From positions 113,855 to 177,854 of the forward strand of contig NZ_LECT01000055.1 in assembly GCF_001027925.1 (NCBI RefSeq): DNA of 64,000 nt, in the 5' to 3' direction. This DNA comes from Rhodopirellula islandica (lineage in GTDB: Bacteria; Planctomycetota; Planctomycetia; Pirellulales; Pirellulaceae). The stretch's first letter is position 1. Every line of letters begins with the position of its first letter. This document shows, in pieces, positions 45,360-54,962 of the stretch. The notes under the pieces were generated by a model. The model saw only the letters and a program-made list of their open reading frames with translations, searched no databases and was not told the DNA's origin. Made by a program: the position numbers and the translations under genes.

Positions 45360-46291
45360 GACTGGCCTCGCGGCACAATCGTTTCCATTGCCGCTTCGTT
45401 GTCGAGTGACTCACTGCTGGCGTCGACGTCTTGCTTGGATGGTTGGACGGGGGCGTTGGATTGGTCGGCACCGTGAGAACTGGAAAGCACCCCGGTCATG
45501 GCGAGCACCAAGAATCCGAAGCTGGCCAGGGTCAGGTAGGCGATTTTGCGACCGCGACTGGCGGGAGCGTAGATGTACTCGACCACCGTGGCGGTCACCA
45601 ACCACAGGAACAGCACGCCTGAGAGGATGATTCCGCCGTCGGTCCAGGGGATCATGCCGAGTCGGTTCCAGTTCATGACCACGCCGGAGACCAGCCCCAC
45701 ACCAACCGAAGCGGTGCTGATGACCAAGCAGCTTCGATTGAGGTTTTGCAGTGTTTCCAGTGTCGGCAACCTCAATGACGAACCGGCTTGCTTGCGTTTC
45801 AGACGCCATGACTGGACCAGGTACATCGCCCCGGCCAAAAAGCCGACCAACACGGCAGCCGAACCCAGCATCATGGAGACCCCGTGGACGCCACGCCACA
45901 CCTCCACCGCTTCATTTCGCTCGAACGCGGGCAGGTTGCTGACCGCTCGGGAAAGCGCAATCATCGCCAGAATGGCTGGCAGGAAAAACAGCCCGATGAC
46001 TGTGTCCGGCCGTCTCAAATAGAATGCAAAGAAGGCGATGGCCAGTCCCAATGCGACCATCAGTGACCAGTCCGTCCAGGTTGCCAGACGACCGATGTTC
46101 GCTTCGTTGCTGATCGAAGCGGCTCGCAGAGTCAGGTAGGTGACGTGGGTGAAAATACCCAGCCCCATCATCACCACGACGGCCAGGCCACGACCCGGGA
46201 CCCGGCCCAGAAAACGCAGCGCTTCCAGGACCAGCACCACGAGGTAGCTGGCGGAGAAACAAGTGACTGAGATTTGACGCAATAGTTCCAT
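45356..46291 (-). CDS. CcsA/HemX-like membrane protein
   Basis: A 311-residue membrane protein with eight or so hydrophobic segments and an aromatic segment containing VEVWRGVHGVSMMLGSAAVL, in place of the tryptophan-rich motif of cytochrome c assembly proteins (CcsA/CcmC family). Conserved histidines H144-type (GVHG) are visible. Located upstream of, and overlapping, hemA, as HemX is. It may help cytochrome c maturation or affect HemA level. The C-terminal tail is charged and unrelated. Confidence 0.8.
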   Translation of the reverse strand: MELLRQISVTCFSASYLVVLVLEALRFLGRVPGRGLAVVVMMGLGIFTHVTYLTLRAASISNEANIGRLATWTDWSLMVALGLAIAFFAFYLRRPDTVIGLFFLPAILAMIALSRAVSNLPAFERNEAVEVWRGVHGVSMMLGSAAVLVGFLAGAMYLVQSWRLKRKQAGSSLRLPTLETLQNLNRSCLVISTASVGVGLVSGVVMNWNRLGMIPWTDGGIILSGVLFLWLVTATVVEYIYAPASRGRKIAYLTLASFGFLVLAMTGVLSSSHGADQSNAPVQPSKQDVDASSESLDNEAAMETIVPRGQS

Positions 46292-46344
46292 GGTGACTGT
46301 ATCCTACACCGACCTGAAAAATTGTCAGCCTGGAGAGGGATCGC

Positions 46345-48996
46345 TCACCAGGGTTGTTGCAGGAATGCCCGGATTTGGAGAGCACTTTCGGGGCCCATTC
46401 GCACCCGGATGGCTCCTTCACGGGAGGTCACGTGCACACCGCCTCCCGCCGCGGACAGCATAGCGGTGACCTCGGGTTTGGCGGCCCTCTGTCCACCGCT
46501 GACGACCGTTTCCAATGGCCGTGCCCATTGAAGAACCGCCTCGGCATCCATCCGCAGACTGCCATGATGTGGTGCCATTATCACCCCTCCGGGCGGTGGG
46601 CGAGGTGTGTTGGTCAGCACCGCGGTTCCGGGGGGCTCCAAATCACCGGGCAACAACAGCACGCGTTCGCCCCAGTCAATTCGCAGCACCAAAGAATTCG
46701 CGTTGTCGTTGGCGTCGATTCGTTCTCGGGGTGGGTGCAGCACTTCCAACTGATCCAGCCAGCTCGGTTGGCCACGTCGAATTCGTTGACCGCGGCTGAC
46801 TTCTTGCACCGGAATTTGGTGGCGGCGGATTGTTTCGGAGGCCCTGGCCAAGGCAGTGCCGTCGCCCTCAAAAAAGCCGGGCGGAACGAGGACCATGCCA
46901 ATGGAGAATCGCTCGGCCAATCCCGGCAACGCGTTGTAGTGATCGGTGTCCGCGTGCGACAGAAAAATCCCATCGATGTGGGTGGCTCCCAGCGACCACA
47001 GCGCGTCCTCGATGTTTCGGCTGGTCGCGTTGGCGTTGCCCATCCAGCCACAATCGTAAAGCCAGATCTCTTGACGGTTGGGGCGAAGGATCGTTGCGGT
47101 GCCATGTCCTACGTCCACGAAAGTTGCTTCCAAGGTTTGGTTGGGGAGTTCCGCCGGAGAGGTCGCCAGCGCCAACGCGATCCCAATCCACCCGACCAGC
47201 AAACCGGCTTCGATGACTCGGCGGCGAATGCCTCGGGACGTGACCATCGGCCGGATTGCCGCCCAGGCAACCAATCCCAAGTAGAACGTGACAACCCAGG
47301 ACGTCGGTGGGGACGGAAGCCAAAAGTGACCACCGGGGAGATTGGCCGCTGAATCGATCACCCACTGCATGATCGAAAGCAGCTTCCCGCAGATCCCACC
47401 GGGAATCCAAGCCAGCGAGGAAAGCGACCAGCCAGCCAAGATCGTCAGAACTCCGGCGGACAACGCGAGCGCCATCAGCGGCGACAGCATCACGTTGACG
47501 ATGACGCTGATCGGCGAGACGACATGGAACTGCGACCACACCAAAGGCAGAGCCATCAACGTGACCGCCCCGCTGTACCACAGCACTCGGCCGGTCCATG
47601 AGGCGATGAATGACAGGACTCTTCGCCACGCCGCTTGAGATTGCTGGGCCAGTTCGTCGAAGCGTTCTTCCACGCGAATCGTTTCCGCCGCCGGTGTCAG
47701 TGCATTGGAAAAGGGGCGTCCACAAAGCAACAGGGTGGCGACGGCCAAAAAGGACAATTGCACGCCGATGCCAAAGATCTCGGCTGGCATCCAGATCATC
47801 AGAATGATGGCCGCCAACGACAGTGAATTCAGCGGGTGGTGGGGACGAGCAAGCAACCTGGCCAGAATGACCGTCGACAACAAAATGGCGGCTCGGGTCA
47901 CCGGAGGTCGAGCACCGGTGATGGCCACATAGAACAGCATCACGATCACGATCAAGGTGACCGAACCGGAGAGTGGCAATCGCAGCAGTCCCGCCACCGC
48001 TCCCGTCAACAGGACGATGATGCCCAAATGCAATCCGCTGACGGACAACAGGTGTGCGGTGCCCGTCACAAGCAAGCGTTCATTGGTGGTTCGGTCCAGG
48101 AAATCGCGTTGCCCCAGCGTCAACGCGAGCGCCAGTCCACGCTGCGATGGTTCGATCTGATTCAGGATGGTGTCTCGAGCCGAGGCGGCTCGATCGGCCA
48201 ACCAACGCTGGAGCCAGACATCCCAGGAAGACTGCCCGTTTGCGTCCCCTGCGTTCGGTAGCTGTTCGACCTGAGCAGCCGAGCCCACACGCATGCGAGC
48301 ATGGATGTTTTGTCGACGTGCTGCGATCCGTTGGTCGGTTTCACCCGGGTTGCTGGGCGGCGGAATCGCTGCGATGCGACCGTACAGCTTGACCGTATCG
48401 CCCGGTCGCAGGTCCTGTCGTTCTGCATCGACCATGACCATCACGCGGCCGGTGATCGGAACAGGTTGGGTCCCTCGTCGCATGGTCACCACCCGAACGA
48501 CCAATCGAGTTTGGTACTGCACGTTGTGGTGGCCGTTGGGGCCGGAACCCATGCCTACGACATCGGACGTCCGCGCGACGGTGTTCTCCAGAGCATCGCG
48601 TTGCAAGCGGACCGGTTCGTCGATCACAGCAACCATGACGGTTGGTTCTTCTTCGCTCGACAAAACTTCCCGAATGGTCGCGGAAGCGTACTGCCATTCA
48701 TCCAGGGCGTGCCGGCCCGCGAAAGCAAACAAGATGAATCCAAACCAGCACGCAGTTCGAAGGCGGGTGAGAACTTCTGTGCGGATGCGAAGCGAGTTGG
48801 AAAGCTGGGGGGCGGCAACCCAGGCGATCCACCAGACCAACACCATCGCACACATTGTGCCCAGCCAGAACTGCATGGACTGAGGGAAAACGCGGTCGAG
48901 CAACAGCCCGCCCAATCCCGTTGCCGCAAACATGGTCAGCGGTTGGCGGCTGGGAAGCTCGGCCAGGTGACGAGTCGAGAGACTGCCTTGCCGCAT
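46345..48996 (-). CDS. comEC: ComEC/Rec2 DNA-uptake channel protein
   Basis: An 883-residue protein with three parts: an N-terminal OB-like DUF4131 segment (about 80-270), the central Competence channel domain with many membrane segments (GTAHLLSVSGLHLGIIVLL is the family hallmark), and a C-terminal metallo-beta-lactamase domain (LSHADTDHYNALPGL, LPGDLEPPG, MAPHHGS). All parts look intact. In known systems it moves single-stranded DNA across the inner membrane. No other com genes are nearby. Confidence 0.93.
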   Translation of the reverse strand: MRQGSLSTRHLAELPSRQPLTMFAATGLGGLLLDRVFPQSMQFWLGTMCAMVLVWWIAWVAAPQLSNSLRIRTEVLTRLRTACWFGFILFAFAGRHALDEWQYASATIREVLSSEEEPTVMVAVIDEPVRLQRDALENTVARTSDVVGMGSGPNGHHNVQYQTRLVVRVVTMRRGTQPVPITGRVMVMVDAERQDLRPGDTVKLYGRIAAIPPPSNPGETDQRIAARRQNIHARMRVGSAAQVEQLPNAGDANGQSSWDVWLQRWLADRAASARDTILNQIEPSQRGLALALTLGQRDFLDRTTNERLLVTGTAHLLSVSGLHLGIIVLLTGAVAGLLRLPLSGSVTLIVIVMLFYVAITGARPPVTRAAILLSTVILARLLARPHHPLNSLSLAAIILMIWMPAEIFGIGVQLSFLAVATLLLCGRPFSNALTPAAETIRVEERFDELAQQSQAAWRRVLSFIASWTGRVLWYSGAVTLMALPLVWSQFHVVSPISVIVNVMLSPLMALALSAGVLTILAGWSLSSLAWIPGGICGKLLSIMQWVIDSAANLPGGHFWLPSPPTSWVVTFYLGLVAWAAIRPMVTSRGIRRRVIEAGLLVGWIGIALALATSPAELPNQTLEATFVDVGHGTATILRPNRQEIWLYDCGWMGNANATSRNIEDALWSLGATHIDGIFLSHADTDHYNALPGLAERFSIGMVLVPPGFFEGDGTALARASETIRRHQIPVQEVSRGQRIRRGQPSWLDQLEVLHPPRERIDANDNANSLVLRIDWGERVLLLPGDLEPPGTAVLTNTPRPPPGGVIMAPHHGSLRMDAEAVLQWARPLETVVSGGQRAAKPEVTAMLSAAGGGVHVTSREGAIRVRMGPESALQIRAFLQQPW

Positions 48997-49251
48997 TCTG
49001 AAGTCAATTCCTAGAGAAAAGTTGAGAGCGACGGACTGCAGGCCGGATAACCCGCATAACCGGCGAGGCTTCTTGCCCTTTCTGCTTGCCTGGTCGGCAA
49101 ACTCGCCGGAAAGCTCAGCCCTGGCCTAACCCGCGTGCTACTCATTGTACGGCCAAGAACTCTCGGTCACACGCTTCTCGATCTTTGAGGGATGGGACAA
49201 ATCGTCCACGTCCCAACTCTTCGCACCGTTTCTTATTGCACGAGGAAACCC

Positions 49252-49680
49252 ATGCCAACGACTGTCAAATCATCGTCCAAGACTTCGACCGCCAGCAAAA
49301 CCAAAGGTAGCAAAGTGAGTGACGAAGTCGTGACCATCGATCGTCGTCGCAACGAACGCCGCGACGGCAATGCCGATGCAAGCGATGCGGGGATGATGGA
49401 TCAGCCACGTCGAAAGAAACAACGCCGTCGTCACATTGACCCGACCACTTGCGAACGCGACTACAGCGACCAAGAAGTCGAGTTCATGAAGGCGATGGAC
49501 GACTACAAGCGTGACTCGGGGCGGATGTTCCCAACGTGCAGCGAAGTCTTGGAAGTGTTGCGTTCGTTGAACTACGTCAAGCTGTCGGACGATCAGTTCG
49601 AAGAGTTGGGCCTGAACGACGAAATCGAAGGCGAAGAGAGCTGGAGCGAAGAAGAGTCCGATGAATTGGCCGAAGTCTGA
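49252..49680 (+). CDS. small acidic planctomycete protein, unknown
   Basis: A 142-residue protein. The first half is Ser/Thr/Lys-rich and then basic ([14 protein letters not shown]), likely disordered. The second half is a compact domain [35 protein letters not shown], followed by a strongly acidic tail. A good ribosome-binding site (GAGGAAA) precedes ATG 49252. The basic patch plus helix-turn-like segment could bind nucleic acid, but I recognise no family. Confidence 0.7.
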   Translation: MPTTVKSSSKTSTASKTKGSKVSDEVVTIDRRRNERRDGNADASDAGMMDQPRRKKQRRRHIDPTTCERDYSDQEVEFMKAMDDYKRDSGRMFPTCSEVLEVLRSLNYVKLSDDQFEELGLNDEIEGEESWSEEESDELAEV

Positions 49681-49703
49681 TTCGACCATCGAGCCAACGT
49701 CGA

Positions 49704-49718
49704 TCCGGTTCCACCGGA
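49704..49718. terminator. short hairpin between convergent genes
   Basis: TCCGGT TCC ACCGGA, a perfect 6-bp stem in the 46-bp gap between two converging genes. It may serve both as terminator, though no T-run follows. Confidence 0.4.
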
Positions 49719-49726
49719 CTCGCCTC

Positions 49727-50479
49727 CTACGGCATCCAAATTTCGCCGCGACCGTCGATGTGACGGTCGCCCCGGCAGACACGGAGTGATCGCAAGGATT
49801 CAGGCGTCAGCCAACTGGCACCACTGCTCCGACCGAGCAACCCAACAAACGCCGACCGAAGTGGAATCGGTGTTGAAAAACGATTTGCATCGAGTGTTGG
49901 TTGCTGGCCAAAGATCAACGTTCCACGACGCATTCCATAGGCAATGTTGGAGCCACATTTTCCAGCCACGCCAATCGTGCCAGCCACCTGCCACGTGGCC
50001 AGACGTTGCCCCGCATCGCCATCGATCCAAATCTCACCGCGACGCATCCGCTGGCCCGCGTCATCGCCGGCGGAACCTCGCACGATCAGTTGGCCACCGT
50101 TCATGCCAACATTGCGGGCGCCTCGCGGCGAACCGAGGTGATGACCCGCGTTGCCATGCACCACGATGCGGCCGCCCAGCATGCAGCTTCCCGCATGATC
50201 GCCCACGTCGGACTGGCAAATGATCTCGCCCAGTTTGTGTTGGAAACCCATTCCTGAAACGTGTCGCAAACACCCATCGATGACCAATCGTGGCATCGAG
50301 ACATCGGATTGCAGGGAGACCTCAAACAGCTCACCGATCGCAATCGGACCGGATCGAGACGGCAACTCGAACCGTTCGATCTCACTGGCCGAGAGTTGAA
50401 CCCATTCATCCAGCCGAATTCGCGACGCATCCAGTGGCGCACGCAACGCGGATCGCAGTCGCAATGTGATTTGGCTCAT
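49727..50479 (-). CDS. fhcC: formylmethanofuran dehydrogenase subunit C-like
   Basis: A 250-residue protein with a beta-helix of GxxGxxxGxxMxxG repeats (HGNAGHHLGSPRGARNVGMNGG; SAGDDAGQRMRRGEIWIDGDAG; KCGSNIAYGMRRG), the fold of FwdC/FhcC and the GltB C-terminus. In the formyltransferase/hydrolase complex of methylotrophs FhcC supports the FhcA-D reaction that releases formate from formyl-H4MPT. The start overlaps the fhcD stop (ATGA). Confidence 0.88.
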   Translation of the reverse strand: MSQITLRLRSALRAPLDASRIRLDEWVQLSASEIERFELPSRSGPIAIGELFEVSLQSDVSMPRLVIDGCLRHVSGMGFQHKLGEIICQSDVGDHAGSCMLGGRIVVHGNAGHHLGSPRGARNVGMNGGQLIVRGSAGDDAGQRMRRGEIWIDGDAGQRLATWQVAGTIGVAGKCGSNIAYGMRRGTLIFGQQPTLDANRFSTPIPLRSAFVGLLGRSSGASWLTPESLRSLRVCRGDRHIDGRGEIWMP

Positions 50480-51480
50480 TGTCCGGCCTCCGAATCAGAG
50501 GACGGCGATTGGTCGCGAAACAATTCGTGCAGTTTGAAATGGTGTCGGCCCAGTTTGCCGCCGTAGTTGCCCGCCGACACGCTCATCAATCCTTCGGCAG
50601 CACCGGCTTGGCAAGCGGCAGCGATGCCGACTCGCATGGATTCTGCGATCTCATCAAACGACAGTCCATCAATCACGACTTCGATCGCCGCATTGGCTTC
50701 GGGGGGGAGTGCCGACGGTGTGATTTCTCGAAGTGCGGGGCAGAACGCGTCGTTGGTGGATGCAAACAACGCGGCGTATTTCGATCCGACTTTGGAACCG
50801 CTGCGAGTCGTTCCGCCGGGAAAGGGTGTGATGATGCCGGGCAACTCTCGCATCGCATCGATCGCAGCACGACTGGCGATCGTCACAGACTGCATGCTTC
50901 GTCCGACCAGGATGAAGTTGCCGCCGCCGATGGCATCCACCCGGCCAACGTCGTGCTGGCAAACAAATTCTCCGTCCATCACGGGAATCCGCCAGTACCG
51001 CACCGGACGCGATTTGCCATCCGCATCCAAGTGCTGAATCTGCTTGCTGATTTGGTTCCCGTCGCCAAAGTATCGCAGTGACTTCCCGATCGGGACTCGT
51101 TTGGGATGCACCTCACGGCCGCCTGGGATGCCACCGTACAAAGCGGTTGTGGGGCAAGTCAAAACGCACTGGCCCGCTCGTCGGGGAATTTGCTTTTCGA
51201 GATCTTTGCCCGACATGCCGAACGCCAAAATCGCGACGCCGGGGCGTCCATCTGGAGTCTGCTCGGGTGCCAGCGTTTGTTCCACCGCGATCTCAAGACC
51301 GCAGGCAATGACGCTGGTTCCAAACCCGCACATCGCCGTCGCGGATTCCTCGCACCAACGTCGATCATCCGCCGTCACGATCAACCGGGTGGCCTTCATG
51401 TCAAAGGCTTCGGCAAAGGTGTCTTCGACCGCAACACCGGCAATCGAGAATCGGTTCGATGTTTGGGCGGAGTCAGCCAT
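50476..51480 (-). CDS. fhcD: formylmethanofuran:tetrahydromethanopterin formyltransferase
   Basis: A 334-residue protein homologous to archaeal Ftr and bacterial FhcD. MSGKDLEKQIPRRAGQCVLTCPTTALYGG and the FGDGNQISKQ, MDGEFVCQHDVGR and SGSKVGSKYAAL segments are characteristic. It moves the formyl group between H4MPT and methanofuran-like cofactor. The ATG at 51480 overlaps the fhcA stop by 8 bp (ATGGCTGA). Confidence 0.95.
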   Translation of the reverse strand: MADSAQTSNRFSIAGVAVEDTFAEAFDMKATRLIVTADDRRWCEESATAMCGFGTSVIACGLEIAVEQTLAPEQTPDGRPGVAILAFGMSGKDLEKQIPRRAGQCVLTCPTTALYGGIPGGREVHPKRVPIGKSLRYFGDGNQISKQIQHLDADGKSRPVRYWRIPVMDGEFVCQHDVGRVDAIGGGNFILVGRSMQSVTIASRAAIDAMRELPGIITPFPGGTTRSGSKVGSKYAALFASTNDAFCPALREITPSALPPEANAAIEVVIDGLSFDEIAESMRVGIAAACQAGAAEGLMSVSAGNYGGKLGRHHFKLHELFRDQSPSSDSEAGQ

Positions 51481-53167
51481 TTGTGTTCTCCGATCCATTG
51501 GTTTCGATCAAACGCGTGCCGATCACGTCGTCCATCTCACCTTGGGAAATCTGCAATCGGTCCAACGCGTAGGTGCCTGTGCGAGCATGCAATTCGCGGA
51601 ATTTGGGGACGTAGGTTGGGTCGACTTCGACCGACGCGGCCAACGTGTTGTCTCGTGGGATGGAATCTCCAGCGTCCATGTTTTGACCCCGTGAACGAAT
51701 CCGAACGCCCTGTTTAAAGACATCCCGCGGGGTGCGGAACATGGTTTCGACGTTCGTGTCCTGTTCGTACACAACCACATCGGCAATGCATCCCGGCTGC
51801 AATCGACCTCGATCGGAAAGCCCTAGGATCGAGGCCGGTGCGGACCGTGTCATCACCGCGATGTCGTCGAGTGTGTATTCTCGATCGATGCCCGCCAGTG
51901 AGCTGGCCGCCGCGGCGTCGGAGTGAATTTCAGTGAGCGCCGTTTCTCGTAGCGAACGATCGGTGAGCAAGGCGATCAGGTGCGGGTAAGCCGTGAACGG
52001 ACCGCCGTTGGGATGGTCGGTGGTCAAGAAAACTCGCGAGGGGTCATCGACCATCAGGAACAATTCCAACCCGATCGCCCATTGCAAGCTGTGGACAAAC
52101 TCACGGCGTGCGTATTTGAATGGCACCACGCCGCAACCGGCTTCGCATTCGATGTCCAGCAACACTGACTTGCGAGGTTTCGCGAGTTTGCGGTGATCGA
52201 ATTGATGCATGGCATCGGCACTGATCGTGACCGTTTGGCCAAATTGAATCTGTCCGACGTCCAGCGTCACGTTCGGGTTGGCTTTCAGGGCATCGGCCAA
52301 CTTCGCTGCTGAAGAAGAAAATTTGTACGGTCCTTCGACGCCGTAGCTGTGGAATTGAGCGTGGGTCAAATGAATCGGATAACCATCGGCGGCTCGGATG
52401 GTTGCCAACGTGGATTCAATGTTGCCAGGCACGCCCAAGTTGCTGCAGTGGATGTGCAGGGGGTGCCGCAGACCGATCTCGGACACGGCTCGGCAAAGCA
52501 CGCGAATGATTTGGCCGGGCGTGATACCGTACTGGGGATGCCGCGTGTCGACATCCATCTCGCGTTCGTTGAACTTGAACGCGTTGATGCCACCTGGATT
52601 GACGACCTTCACCGCGATGCAGCGAGTCGCCTGGACCATCCAAGCCACATACGCATTGATGACCTCTTGAGGTTCCTCATCGGCGATCAATCGCAACAGC
52701 ACGTCGTCGTTGCCGAGCAAGCAATACCCACCGGTGTCGAGTCCCCGGACGTCGGCCATTTCCGCGTGAGCCGATCGGGCGTTGCAGGGGATCACGGCGG
52801 GCTCAAAGCACGTCGTGTAGCCCATGTCCAGGTAACGCGAGGCGGTCACAGAAGCCGAGGGAAGGAACTCGCATGAGGCGGCGTCTTCTCCAGCGAGGCC
52901 TGTCGCTTCTCGCCAAGGCGGCATTTGATCGCCTAGCAACATGCGGGCCAGCGTGACTTTTCCACCGCCGATGTGCGTGTGCAGATCGATGCCGCCCGCC
53001 ATCGTGATGCAGCCACTGCCGTCGATGATTTGATCCGCGACCGTTCCTGGTTCAGGTGCCGCGACGAGGCGACCGTCTCGCCACCACAGGTCCGCGATCT
53101 CGCCACCCGGTTTGGCTCCTGGTGCCGACGGGTCGATCAGCCGGCTTCCTTGGAGACATGTGAGCAT
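51473..53167 (-). CDS. fhcA: formylmethanofuran dehydrogenase subunit A-like
   Basis: A 564-residue amidohydrolase-fold protein. GGIDLHTHIGGGK (metal ligands), MGYTTCFEPAVIP, LTHAQFHSYG and LTTDHPNGGPFTAYP are FwdA/FhcA signatures. It is the hydrolytic subunit that releases formate. First gene of fhcA-fhcD-fhcC, all coupled by overlaps. The usual fourth subunit gene fhcB is absent from the window. Divergent from the phosphohexomutase gene at 53395. Confidence 0.94.
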   Translation of the reverse strand: MLTCLQGSRLIDPSAPGAKPGGEIADLWWRDGRLVAAPEPGTVADQIIDGSGCITMAGGIDLHTHIGGGKVTLARMLLGDQMPPWREATGLAGEDAASCEFLPSASVTASRYLDMGYTTCFEPAVIPCNARSAHAEMADVRGLDTGGYCLLGNDDVLLRLIADEEPQEVINAYVAWMVQATRCIAVKVVNPGGINAFKFNEREMDVDTRHPQYGITPGQIIRVLCRAVSEIGLRHPLHIHCSNLGVPGNIESTLATIRAADGYPIHLTHAQFHSYGVEGPYKFSSSAAKLADALKANPNVTLDVGQIQFGQTVTISADAMHQFDHRKLAKPRKSVLLDIECEAGCGVVPFKYARREFVHSLQWAIGLELFLMVDDPSRVFLTTDHPNGGPFTAYPHLIALLTDRSLRETALTEIHSDAAAASSLAGIDREYTLDDIAVMTRSAPASILGLSDRGRLQPGCIADVVVYEQDTNVETMFRTPRDVFKQGVRIRSRGQNMDAGDSIPRDNTLAASVEVDPTYVPKFRELHARTGTYALDRLQISQGEMDDVIGTRLIETNGSENTNG

Positions 53168-53394
53168 GGTGATGAAATGACGATCGCGAAGCGCGGAAGG
53201 CGAATGGACGCTGCCGCAGGAAATGAATGTTCGGCGGGAATATACGCGAATTCCCGTGTCCCTGGTACGATGCTCCCCCTGAACCCAGTGACAGAAGGCC
53301 AGCCGCCGGGCGGTTCCTGGTCAACGTCACCGCGTTCCATCTCCGTTCAGATTTGTTCTCTCCACCTCCTCGATCCGATCTCCTTGTGTGTCCT
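53168..53394. promoter_or_regulatory. divergent promoter region fhcA / phosphohexomutase
   Basis: A 227-bp gap that should drive both the C1 operon and the phosphohexomutase. No clear -35/-10 pair or palindrome was seen. Confidence 0.3.
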
Positions 53395-54738
53395 ATGAGT
53401 GAATTGATTATCAGTGTCAGTGGTCTTCGTGGCATCTTGGGTGAGACCTTGACGCCCGAAGTCGCCGTGCGTTTCGCGGCCGCGTTCTCGGCATCGATGC
53501 CCGAAGGCAAGATCGTGATTGGACGCGATGGACGCACGACGGGACCGATGCTTCGCAGTGCCATTGTTTCCGCACTGACGGCCTCCGGACGCGATGTGAT
53601 TGATGCGGACGTCGCCGCGACACCCACCATCGGCGTGCTGGTTCGCGAACTGGGAGCCGTCGGGGCGATCGCGATCTCGGCCAGCCACAACCCACCGGAA
53701 TACAACGGGATCAAATTGTTTGGTGGCGACGGGCGAGTCCTCGACGCCGAATCCGGAGCCAAGATTCGAGACGCCTACTTTGCGGGCACCAATCGATGGG
53801 CCACCTACGACCAGATCGGTGAGGTCAGTTCCGTCGAAGATCCCCACGCCGCGCACCTCGAGAAAGTGCTGGCGACGGTTGAGGTCGATGCGATCAAGGC
53901 CAAACAATTTCGCGTGCTGATCGACAGCAACCACGGTGCGGGCGGTCTGCTCGGCGTGCGATTGCTCGAAGCGTTGGGGTGCACCGTCGAAGCGATGGGG
54001 CACGAACCGACGGGGAAATTCGCTCACACGCCCGAACCCACTGCTGAGAACCTGCAAGGCATTTCCGCGGATGTGACGGGACGCCAGTGTGTGGTGGGGT
54101 TCTGCCAAGACCCCGACGCGGATCGCTTGGCGTTGATCGACGAAACAGGACGCTACATCGGCGAAGAATGCACGCTGGCGTTGTGTGTTCGGCAAGCCAT
54201 GGAAACCGGTCGCACCTCAGGTCCGATCGTGATCAACGGGGCGACCAGTTCGATGAGCACGTTGATCGCAGAGCAGCACGGCGTCGAGACGTTTCGCAGC
54301 GCGGTGGGCGAAGCCAACGTTTGCGATTTGATGATCGCGAAGAAGGCCGCTTACGGTGGCGAAGGCAACGGCGGTCCGATCGATCCCACGGTGGGTTACG
54401 TTCGCGACAGCTTCGTTGGCATGGCGCAAACGTTGGCACTCTTGGCGCGAACCGGAAAACCATTGAGCGAACTGGCCGACGAGCTTCCGCAGTTGAGCAT
54501 CCACAAGAGCAAAGCCGGTGTGTCAGCCGAACGTTTGCCGGCGGTCTTTGACAAGTTGGAAGCCAAGTTCACCGACGCGGAAGCAACCCGTGGCGACGGA
54601 ATGCGTTTGCAATGGTCGGATCGTTGGCTGTTGGTCCGCGGCAGCAACACCGAACCGATTGTCCGCATGATCGCGGAAGCCCCCACGGCGGACGAAGCAT
54701 CGTCGCTGTGTGACCAAGCCGCTGAGTTGCTGGGTTAA
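53395..54738 (+). CDS. phosphohexomutase (phosphoglucosamine/phosphomannomutase family)
   Basis: A 447-residue alpha-D-phosphohexomutase. The phosphoserine loop SASHNP (phosphoserine about residue 97), metal loop DPDADR (about 239-244), sugar loop GEGNGG (about 322-327) and phosphate loop RGSNTEPIVR (about 417-426) are all in place. GEGNGG resembles the archaeal-type GlmM sugar loop more than bacterial GlmM. Its product would feed polysaccharide or cell-envelope synthesis. ATG 53395 was preferred to 53227. Confidence 0.9.
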   Translation: MSELIISVSGLRGILGETLTPEVAVRFAAAFSASMPEGKIVIGRDGRTTGPMLRSAIVSALTASGRDVIDADVAATPTIGVLVRELGAVGAIAISASHNPPEYNGIKLFGGDGRVLDAESGAKIRDAYFAGTNRWATYDQIGEVSSVEDPHAAHLEKVLATVEVDAIKAKQFRVLIDSNHGAGGLLGVRLLEALGCTVEAMGHEPTGKFAHTPEPTAENLQGISADVTGRQCVVGFCQDPDADRLALIDETGRYIGEECTLALCVRQAMETGRTSGPIVINGATSSMSTLIAEQHGVETFRSAVGEANVCDLMIAKKAAYGGEGNGGPIDPTVGYVRDSFVGMAQTLALLARTGKPLSELADELPQLSIHKSKAGVSAERLPAVFDKLEAKFTDAEATRGDGMRLQWSDRWLLVRGSNTEPIVRMIAEAPTADEASSLCDQAAELLG

Positions 54739-54744
54739 CTCACC

Positions 54745-54868
54745 GTAGGCCAGGTTCCACCTGGCGATGCTGATTGGCCGGCCAGATTCACGCTCGCCGA
54801 CCGAGCGTTGGGACGCCTCGCTTTGTGCCAAAGCATCGGCTGAGGTGCCAGGTAATGACCTGGCCTAC
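54745..54868. repeat. two-armed palindromic repeat, copy F
   Basis: The best-kept copy. Left arm GTAGGCCAGGT, 3 nt, ACCTGGC (54745-54765), then ATTGGCCGG, core CCTCGCTTTGTGCCAAAG plus CATCGGCTG, right arm TGCCAGGT, 4 nt, ACCTGGCCTAC (54847-54868). Lies between convergent genes and directly before the GGCGAATCCGG hairpin. Confidence 0.92.
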
Positions 54869-54882
54869 TTGGTGCACAAACA

Positions 54883-54957
54883 ACGTCGCCGGATTCGCCA
54901 GAATTCGGATTCTAACAAGCTCGCGTGCGTTCCGAATCCTTGGCGAATCCGGCGACG
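54883..54957. repeat. GGCGAATCCGG hairpin repeat, copy F
   Basis: ACGTCGCCGGATTCGCCA (54883-54900) and TGGCGAATCCGGCGACGT (54941-54958) are exact reverse complements, extended inward by a weaker match. Long stem of about 25 bp around a 20-30 nt loop. The arms lie close to the transporter stop codon. Confidence 0.9.
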
Positions 54958-54962
54958 TGGTG

